From the NCBI GenBank assembly GCA_003343685.1, contig QAKS01000003.1, positions 17,040 to 28,000 on the forward strand: a DNA stretch of 10,961 bases, written 5' to 3'. The translations under genes were made by a program, and so were the position numbers. Below the pieces are notes generated by a model. That model was given only the letters and a program-made list of their open reading frames with translations. It was not told the DNA's origin and made no database searches. The stretch's first letter is position 1. The number at the start of each line of letters is the position of its first letter. The stretch comes from Clostridiales bacterium (GTDB lineage: Bacteria; Bacillota; Clostridia; Christensenellales; Christensenellaceae). This document shows positions 6,151 to 10,961 of the stretch, piece by piece.

Positions 6151-6954
6151 ATGAAGAAAATCGGTGCGTCCGGAAAAAAGAACGCACAGACGGTGCGGCG
6201 GAGCGGAAACACGGAAGACGGGAGAAGAGGCCGCCTCGATAAAAAGCAGAAACATGCACTCCTGCTGATTGCGGGGCTTGTGCTTCTGCTGGCGGCAGTG
6301 ACGTTTGCGACGGTTTCGCTGGGCATCGGAGAGGGAAACTCCCGGGCGGTCAGCGCTCCGGTAGATGGCATTCAGGGAACGAAGGTTGTGCTCGACGCAG
6401 GACACGGGGGGGCGGACGCGGGAACAATCGGTACGACTGCAGGTACACAGGAGGCGGGGATCAACCTGGAAATTGCACTGCGTCTGCAAAAAGAGCTGGA
6501 AAACAGCGGCGTTCAGGTGGTGATGACCCGTTCGGACGAAAAGGCCGTTGCGGAGACGAAAGATCTGGATATGCAGAAGCGCAGGGAGATCATATCGACG
6601 AGCGGACAGGACGTGACGATCAGCATACACCAGAATCACTACGAAGATCCGGAGGTGGCAGGACCGCAGGTGTTTTATGCGCCCGGATCGGCAGAGGGGA
6701 AAAAACTGGCGGCGGCGATACAGGCGCGCATGAATTCAGGGCTGGATGTCAAATCACCTCGGACAGAGGCAGAGGGCAACTACTATATTACGAAATCCGG
6801 CGCAGCACCGTGTGTTATTGTGGAATGCGGCTTCCTCTCAAATCCGACGGAGGAACAGCTGCTGAAAAAGGATTCATACCAGATTTTGATTGTGGACGCC
6901 ATCATCAGAGGTTATGCAGACTATATGAACGGCGGCGGACAGGCGGAGGGATAA
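6151..6954 (+). CDS. N-acetylmuramoyl-L-alanine amidase, CwlD-like, membrane-anchored
   Basis: Cleaves the bond between MurNAc and L-alanine of peptidoglycan outside the membrane. The 267 residues comprise a basic cytoplasmic tail (1-34), one hydrophobic segment (about 36-57, with no evident cleavage site, so likely an anchor), a short linker, and an Amidase_3 catalytic domain (about 76-260). Zinc and catalytic residues are all visible: H85 in LDAGHGG, E101, H160 in SIHQNH and E225 in VECGFLSN. There are no SPOR, SLH or other wall-binding repeats. Known: CwlD of spore formers makes muramic-delta-lactam in the spore cortex with PdaA. Assignment to CwlD is supported by size and anchor, and suggested by sigH downstream, but a general amidase is possible. 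The ATG follows TGAGGTG (6136-6142) and lies two bases after tsaD. Confidence 0.88.
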   Translation: MKKIGASGKKNAQTVRRSGNTEDGRRGRLDKKQKHALLLIAGLVLLLAAVTFATVSLGIGEGNSRAVSAPVDGIQGTKVVLDAGHGGADAGTIGTTAGTQEAGINLEIALRLQKELENSGVQVVMTRSDEKAVAETKDLDMQKRREIISTSGQDVTISIHQNHYEDPEVAGPQVFYAPGSAEGKKLAAAIQARMNSGLDVKSPRTEAEGNYYITKSGAAPCVIVECGFLSNPTEEQLLKKDSYQILIVDAIIRGYADYMNGGGQAEG

Positions 6955-6993
6955 TATTATAAAAAGAGACGGGCTTTTAAGGACAATACCGCG

Positions 6994-7001
6994 GGCGGAG
7001 G
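6994..7001 (+). promoter_or_regulatory. Shine-Dalgarno for the ATG start of mrnC
   Basis: GGCGGAGG ends five bases before ATG 7007 and supports that start. A second purine run GGAGGG (6945-6950), inside the end of the amidase gene, precedes an in-frame ATT at 6956 by five bases and is the alternative discussed under findings. Confidence 0.5.
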
Positions 7002-7006
7002 CCAGA

Positions 7007-7375
7007 ATGAAAAATCCTCTCGTCCTTGCATATATAGGAGATACGATATACGATCTGTATGTTAGGACCGTTCTTGTAAACACGGATGGAGGCGGGGTAA
7101 ACAGACTGAATAAGCTGGCTGCGGGGACAGTAAACGCAAAAGCACAGTCCGATGCCGCTGTGAAAATTATGGACGTGCTTACGGAAGAGGAACAGAGTAT
7201 TTTCAGACGGGGAAGAAACGCAAAGCCGGGTACCACGCCAAAAAACATGTCCGTGGGTGACTATCACAGGGCGACCGGTTTGGAGGCTCTGCTGGGGTAT
7301 CTGTATCTTACAGGCGAAGACGAAAGAATTGAAGAACTTATAACGATGATAATGGATGGGAACAGTATTGGATAA
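7007..7375 (+). CDS. mrnC: Mini-ribonuclease III (MrnC)
   Basis: A dimeric RNase III-fold nuclease without a dsRNA-binding domain; in Bacillus subtilis it matures the ends of 23S rRNA. Seen in 122 residues: AYIGDTIYD (8-16) with metal-binding D12, RRGRNAKPGTTPKN (67-80), and GLEALLGYLYL (91-101) with E93. The catalytic set is complete. The N-terminus is short: only four residues precede LVLAYIGD, whereas relatives have roughly 14-25. The bases upstream stay open in frame back to a TGA at 6926 and encode plausible family-like sequence (PRAEAR just before the ATG), but no ATG, GTG or TTG is available there. I annotate ATG 7007, which has a good Shine-Dalgarno. cysS, a frequent neighbour, is absent. 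The end overlaps rlmB by 20 bases. Confidence 0.92.
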   Translation: MKNPLVLAYIGDTIYDLYVRTVLVNTDGGGVNRLNKLAAGTVNAKAQSDAAVKIMDVLTEEEQSIFRRGRNAKPGTTPKNMSVGDYHRATGLEALLGYLYLTGEDERIEELITMIMDGNSIG

Positions 7376-8117
7376 TAATGTATTGATCGGACGAAACACG
7401 GTAAGAGAGGCAATTAAAAACGGCAGGAGCATCGACGCCGTATATGTGAACAAGGATACGATAGACGGAAGCATCAGAGACATTCTAAAGCTGGCGCGGG
7501 AAAGAGCGCTGGTCGTCAAGGAGGCGCCCCGCAGCAAGTTGGACGAAATGGCAATGCCCTACGGCTACGGCGGAAGAACGGGTAACCATCAGGGGATTAT
7601 CGCCGTTGTGCCCCCCATGGAATATGCAGAAATAGAGGACATCTTCCGTTTGGCTGAGGAGCGTAAAGAGCCGCCCTTTATCGTCGCACTGGACGGCATC
7701 ACAGACCAGCAGAACCTGGGCTCGATCGTGAGAAGCGCGGAGGAGATGGGGGTTCACGGTATCATTCTCCCCAAACGCGGAAGCGCCTCAATGACGGCGG
7801 CGGCCTGTAAAGTTGCCAGCGGCGCGGAGGAGTATATTCCGATCGTGAGAGTATCAAATCTGGTGCAGACAATGGAGGAACTCAAGGGACGCGGCATATG
7901 GATCGCCTGTGCAGATATGGACGGCGTTCCCGCCGGCGAGACTGACATGAGGGGCGCCATGATGCTCGTCGTGGGTGCGGAAGGAAAGGGCGTCTCCAGA
8001 CTGACGAAAGAAAAGAGTGATTTCGTAGTCAGAATAGAGACGACAGGCAAGGTCGGTTCCCTCAATGCAGCGGTAGCCGCGGCGGTATTGATTTACGAAA
8101 AAAAGAGACAGGGTTAA
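7356..8117 (+). CDS. rlmB: 23S rRNA 2'-O-ribose methyltransferase, TrmH family group 3 (RlmB-like)
   Basis: A SPOUT (trefoil-knot) methyltransferase that uses S-adenosylmethionine; RlmB methylates the ribose of G2251 (E. coli numbering) in the 23S rRNA P-loop. The 253 residues comprise an N-terminal L30e-like substrate-binding domain (about 8-86) starting LIGRNTVREAI, then the SpoU domain. Three SpoU motifs are visible: N120-x-G-xxx-R126-SA (motif 1), VVGAEGKG (205-212, motif 2) and SLNAAVAAAVLIYE (235-248, motif 3). The start is taken as ATG 7356, overlapping the 3' end of mrnC, but its Shine-Dalgarno is poor. TTG 7368 in the same frame has GGATGGG upstream and would shorten the protein by four residues. 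The exact target nucleotide is inferred from family and context. Confidence 0.93.
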   Translation: MGTVLDNNVLIGRNTVREAIKNGRSIDAVYVNKDTIDGSIRDILKLARERALVVKEAPRSKLDEMAMPYGYGGRTGNHQGIIAVVPPMEYAEIEDIFRLAEERKEPPFIVALDGITDQQNLGSIVRSAEEMGVHGIILPKRGSASMTAAACKVASGAEEYIPIVRVSNLVQTMEELKGRGIWIACADMDGVPAGETDMRGAMMLVVGAEGKGVSRLTKEKSDFVVRIETTGKVGSLNAAVAAAVLIYEKKRQG

Positions 8118-8121
8118 ACGG

Positions 8122-8823
8122 ATGAACGAAAATACGGAAGAAAAGAACTATTTGGAAAATTTGAATGAACCGGAGGAAAAGGAGCTGTTTGAGGAAAGCG
8201 ACAACTTGGACGTGCCCGAGCAATATAGAGAAATGGAGGACGGTGAGCTGGTAAGGCTGGCAGAGACGGACGAGATGGCGCTGGAATACCTGCTGAACAA
8301 ATATAAGTATTTTGTGAGAGCCAAAGCGCGTTCCTACTTTTTGATCGGAGCGGACCGGGAGGATTTGGTGCAGGAGGGGATGATCGGACTGTATAAGGCA
8401 ATCCGCGACTACCGCGACGACAGGCAGGCGTCGTTTCGGGCCTTTGCGGAGCTGTGCATCACACGCCAGATCATTACGGCGATCAAGACCGCCACGCGGC
8501 AGAAACACAAGCCTCTGAACTCCTATGTATCGCTGAACAAGCCGATCTATGACGAGGAATCCGACAGGACGCTGTTTGACGTGATATTGGGGCCGAAGGT
8601 ATCAAATCCGGAGGAGATCATGATAGACAGAGAGGATTTGGCAGCCGTGGAGGAAAAGATTGGAGAGGTGTTGTCGGATCTGGAGTGGAAGGTTCTGGAA
8701 CTGTATTTGCAGGGAAAGTCCTATCAGGAGATTGCAGAGATACTTGGACGGCGGAGCAAGTCCATTGACAATGCACTGCAAAGGGTAAAAACAAAGCTTG
8801 AGATGTATATTGAGGCGAGATAA
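8122..8823 (+). CDS. sigH: RNA polymerase sporulation sigma factor SigH (Spo0H)
   Basis: A sigma-70 family factor that directs RNA polymerase to early sporulation and transition-state promoters. Seen: region 2 with KYKYFVRAKARSYFLIGADR (60-79) and EDLVQEGMIGLYKAIRDYR (80-98), then CITRQIITAIKTATRQKHKP (112-131), SYVSLNKPI, DEESDRTL, and region 4 with a helix-turn-helix (SYQEIAEILGRRSKSIDNAL, 200-219). I recall long near-identical stretches in B. subtilis SigH. The 233 residues exceed the ~218 of that protein because of an N-terminal tail of about 37 residues that is strongly acidic and Asn-rich. The ATG follows the rlmB stop by four bases; the Shine-Dalgarno is weak (ACAGGG), so coupling to rlmB is likely. 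No terminator is visible after the gene, so transcription may continue into greA. Confidence 0.96.
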   Translation: MNENTEEKNYLENLNEPEEKELFEESDNLDVPEQYREMEDGELVRLAETDEMALEYLLNKYKYFVRAKARSYFLIGADREDLVQEGMIGLYKAIRDYRDDRQASFRAFAELCITRQIITAIKTATRQKHKPLNSYVSLNKPIYDEESDRTLFDVILGPKVSNPEEIMIDREDLAAVEEKIGEVLSDLEWKVLELYLQGKSYQEIAEILGRRSKSIDNALQRVKTKLEMYIEAR

Positions 8824-8828
8824 TCAGG

Positions 8829-8857
8829 TTGACAATCCTTTGAAGCTAAATTATACT
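8829..8857 (+). promoter_or_regulatory. Strong sigma-A promoter for greA-lysS
   Basis: Perfect TTGACA (8829-8834), 17-bp spacer, TATACT (8852-8857), five bases after the sigH stop. Transcription would start near 8864, giving a leader of about 46 nt before greA. It has the same two boxes and spacing as the DUF177-rpmF promoter. Confidence 0.87.
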
Positions 8858-8909
8858 GAATAAGTTATAGATTGGGAAATTATATTTTCGATATAGAGAG
8901 GTGGAAAAC

Positions 8910-9398
8910 ATGGCAAACGAATTTGTGCTGACGAGAAAAGGCAAGCAGGCTATGGAGGAAGAGCTTGAATACCTGAAGACGACAAAGCGCGCGGAGATTT
9001 CCGAACAGATAAAAGTGGCGCGCTCTTTCGGAGACTTGAGTGAGAATGCCGAGTATACGGAAGCGAGAAATGAACAGTCGCGCATTGAGGGAAAAATTCT
9101 GGATCTGGAAAAAATCCTGCGGACAGCCAAGATTGTGGAGGACGACGAGATCAATCTGGAGACGGTGGGTATCGGAACGAAGGTCAGGATCAAAGACATG
9201 AGCGACGGAACTGAGGAAACTTACAGCATTTTCGGCTCCACGGAAACAGACGTCAAAATGAACAGGATATCCAACGAGTCGCCTGTCGGAAAGGCGCTGA
9301 TGGGCAAGCATGTAGGCGAAGAGGCACTGGTACAGGCTCCGGGCGGGGAGTTCTCCTATAAGGTGCTTGAAATATCAAAGGCAGACGAGAACAACTAG
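8910..9398 (+). CDS. greA: Transcription elongation factor GreA
   Basis: Rescues backtracked RNA polymerase by inserting a coiled coil into the secondary channel and stimulating transcript cleavage. The 162 residues comprise an N-terminal antiparallel coiled coil (about 7-76) with the acidic tip GDLSENAEY (D42, E45), and a C-terminal FKBP-like domain (about 84-160) containing [21 protein letters not shown] and the terminal YKVLEI strand. The start is ATG 8910 ([13 protein letters not shown]), the family N-terminus, with AGAGG (8897-8901) upstream; an in-frame GTG at 8901 lies within that purine run and is rejected. lysS follows after 13 bases, a common greA-lysS pairing in Clostridia. Confidence 0.97.
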   Translation: MANEFVLTRKGKQAMEEELEYLKTTKRAEISEQIKVARSFGDLSENAEYTEARNEQSRIEGKILDLEKILRTAKIVEDDEINLETVGIGTKVRIKDMSDGTEETYSIFGSTETDVKMNRISNESPVGKALMGKHVGEEALVQAPGGEFSYKVLEISKADENN

Positions 9399-9411
9399 GA
9401 GAGAAGAGGAC

Positions 9412-10914
9412 ATGGCCGAAAACAACAGACAGGGAACGACAGAACAGGATATAAACGAAATTGTCCGCATCCGGCGGGAAAAACTGCAGACGCTTGTTGA
9501 CGAAGGTAAAGACCCGTTTGCTCAAGTCAGATTTGACCGCACGGCAGATTCGGCGAAGATATTGAGCTGCTTTGAGGAACTGGAAGGAACCGTTCAGACG
9601 ATAGCCGGCAGAATTATATCGAAGCGGATTATGGGCAAGGCCAGCTTTTTCCACATTTTGGACGGGGAGGGTCAGATACAGGGCTATGCGCGGCGCGACG
9701 TGATGGGAGACGAGCCTTACGCAGCCTATAAAAAATACGATATCGGCGACATCGTCGGGATCAAGGGAGAGGTGTTCCGCACCAATGCGGGCGAAATCTC
9801 CATAAAATGCCACGAGATTACCCTGCTGTCGAAATCTCTTTTGCCGTTGCCGGAAAAATACCACGGTCTTAAGGACCCGGAGCTGCGGTATCGCCAGAGA
9901 TACGTGGATCTGATTGTCAATCCGGAAGTGAAAAAGACCTTTGCCATGAGGTCTAAAATCGTCCACTATATTCGGGAATATCTAGACGAGAGGGGATATA
10001 TGGAGGTGGAAACGCCGATTCTTCACGGTACGGCAGGCGGCGCGGCAGCGCGTCCGTTTATCACTCATCACAATACGCTCAATATTGATATGTATTTGCG
10101 CATTGCGACAGAGCTGCACCTGAAGAGACTGATTGTCGGCGGGTTTGAGAAGGTCTATGAAATCGGACGCATTTTCCGCAACGAGGGCATGGATATGAAA
10201 CACAACCCGGAATTCACCACCATGGAATTGTATGAGGCGTATACCGACTACAACGGCATGATGGAACTCTGCGAAAATCTGTTTGCATATTGTGCGGAAA
10301 AACTCTACGGGACGACAAAGATCGCCTATCAGGGGGAGAATATCGACCTGACGCCGCCGTGGACACGTATGACAATGAACGATTCTGTAAAGAAATATGC
10401 AGGAGTGGACGTGATGGCATGTGCCGACGACGAGGAGGCTCGCCAGCTGGCGAAAAAGATGCACGTCGAAGTGGATGCAGACGCGACGAGAGGAAAAGTG
10501 CTGGCAGAGTTTTTTGACGCGTTTGTGGAAGAAAAGCTGGCGCAGCCGACCTTTATTACGGATTATCCGATAGAGGTTTCGCCGCTGGCGAAGAGAAAAC
10601 CGGATCAGCCGATGCTGACGGAGCGTTTTGAGATGTTCTGCACGGGACGGGAACTGGCAAACGCCTTCTCCGAGCTGAACGACCCGATCGACCAGAAAGG
10701 GCGTTTTGTGGAGCAGATGAAGGAGAGAGAGAAGGGCGACGACGAAGCCCATATGATGGATGACGATTTTGTCACGGCGCTGGAGTACGGCATGCCGCCG
10801 ACGGGAGGCATCGGAATTGGAATTGACAGGATGGTGATGCTTCTCACGGATCAGTATTCCATCAGGGATGTGTTGCTGTTCCCCACAATGAAGTCCTTAC
10901 CGAACGACAAGTAA
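9412..10914 (+). CDS. lysS: Lysyl-tRNA synthetase, class II
   Basis: Charges tRNA(Lys) with lysine using ATP. The 500 residues are complete and of the usual length. Order: an N-terminal helical tail, an OB-fold anticodon-binding domain (about 58-140; [17 protein letters not shown]), the [13 protein letters not shown] linker (156-168), then the class II catalytic core. Motif 1 is around [22 protein letters not shown] (195-216), motif 2 is [13 protein letters not shown]...HNPEFT (249-269), and motif 3 is [14 protein letters not shown] (465-478). ATG 9412 is chosen because it gives a normal N-terminus and follows AGGAGA (9397-9402) by nine bases, overlapping the greA stop. No T-box leader or separate promoter is visible; it is expected to be transcribed with greA. 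Confidence 0.98.
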   Translation: MAENNRQGTTEQDINEIVRIRREKLQTLVDEGKDPFAQVRFDRTADSAKILSCFEELEGTVQTIAGRIISKRIMGKASFFHILDGEGQIQGYARRDVMGDEPYAAYKKYDIGDIVGIKGEVFRTNAGEISIKCHEITLLSKSLLPLPEKYHGLKDPELRYRQRYVDLIVNPEVKKTFAMRSKIVHYIREYLDERGYMEVETPILHGTAGGAAARPFITHHNTLNIDMYLRIATELHLKRLIVGGFEKVYEIGRIFRNEGMDMKHNPEFTTMELYEAYTDYNGMMELCENLFAYCAEKLYGTTKIAYQGENIDLTPPWTRMTMNDSVKKYAGVDVMACADDEEARQLAKKMHVEVDADATRGKVLAEFFDAFVEEKLAQPTFITDYPIEVSPLAKRKPDQPMLTERFEMFCTGRELANAFSELNDPIDQKGRFVEQMKEREKGDDEAHMMDDDFVTALEYGMPPTGGIGIGIDRMVMLLTDQYSIRDVLLFPTMKSLPNDK

Positions 10915-10916
10915 GA

Positions 10917-10940
10917 AAACCCCAGTATTTATGCGGGTTT
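10917..10940 (+). repeat. Small inverted repeat after lysS (possible terminator)
   Basis: AAACCC (10917-10922) and GGGTTT (10935-10940) form a six-pair stem with a 12-nt loop, three bases after the lysS stop. There is no T-run after it (CGGGAC follows), so it is a poor intrinsic terminator as seen. The window ends 21 bases later, which prevents judging a longer structure. Confidence 0.35.
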
Positions 10941-10961
10941 CGGGACTTTCCAAACCGAATA

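Noticed and set aside
9367..9411. TTG as an earlier start of lysS
   Set aside because: It would lie well inside greA with no Shine-Dalgarno and would add residues unlike the family.
9982..10752. Long minus-strand open frame opposite lysS (about 256 codons); similar ones at 3012-3815, 4979-5578 and 9253-9966
   Set aside because: All are complementary to well-supported genes and show low-complexity shadow composition without family motifs.
1..10961. tRNA, rRNA, riboswitch, CRISPR or insertion sequence
   Set aside because: I looked for clover-leaf ends, repeated units, transposase frames and long structured leaders; gaps between genes are all 149 bp or shorter and are accounted for by promoters and hairpins.

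Overview
This is an ordinary, densely packed chromosomal segment of a low-to-mid G+C Gram-positive anaerobe, most likely class Clostridia (Bacillota). Three things point there. The tmcAL / pta-ackA / DUF177-rpmF order is typical of Clostridia. A clear Spo0H-type sporulation sigma factor (SigH) sits downstream of mrnC and rlmB. Promoters are of the sigma-A type and most Shine-Dalgarno sequences are strong and purine-rich. I do not name a genus. Base composition looks even across the window, and I see no mobile element, CRISPR array, tRNA or rRNA gene.

Layout. Positions 1-592 (minus strand) hold the first 197 codons of tmcAL, the tRNA(Met) cytidine acetate ligase, cut by the window edge. It diverges from pta-ackA (713-2934), the phosphotransacetylase-acetate kinase pair that turns acetyl-CoA into acetate plus ATP. 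A compact element follows in which the ackA terminator hairpin and the next promoter occupy the same bases. That promoter drives a DUF177/YceD protein and rpmF (ribosomal protein L32), and the unit ends at a hairpin around 3735-3778.

A new promoter (3795-3823) starts a long, tightly spaced run: a cyclase/kynurenine-formamidase-fold metal hydrolase, a DUF1461 (TIGR01906-type) membrane protein, tsaD (tRNA t6A synthesis), a membrane-anchored CwlD-like amidase, mrnC (Mini-RNase III), rlmB (23S rRNA 2'-O-methyltransferase) and sigH. Genes overlap or lie within a few bases of each other, except for 52 bp before mrnC. After sigH another near-consensus promoter drives greA and lysS. The last 47 bases hold a small inverted repeat.

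Functional reading. Most of the window concerns translation and RNA maturation: two tRNA modification enzymes, L32 and its partner, an rRNA-processing nuclease, an rRNA methyltransferase, LysRS and the transcription factor GreA. Acetate/ATP metabolism and a sporulation/cell-wall component (sigH, CwlD-like amidase) are interleaved. The two genes without a clear job are the cyclase-family hydrolase and the DUF1461 protein. I found no convincing undescribed system. The most interesting signals are the terminator/promoter overlap after ackA, the shortened or non-canonically started mrnC, the cyclase-DUF1461 pair joined to tsaD, and the divergent pairing of an acetate-using enzyme with the acetate-making operon.
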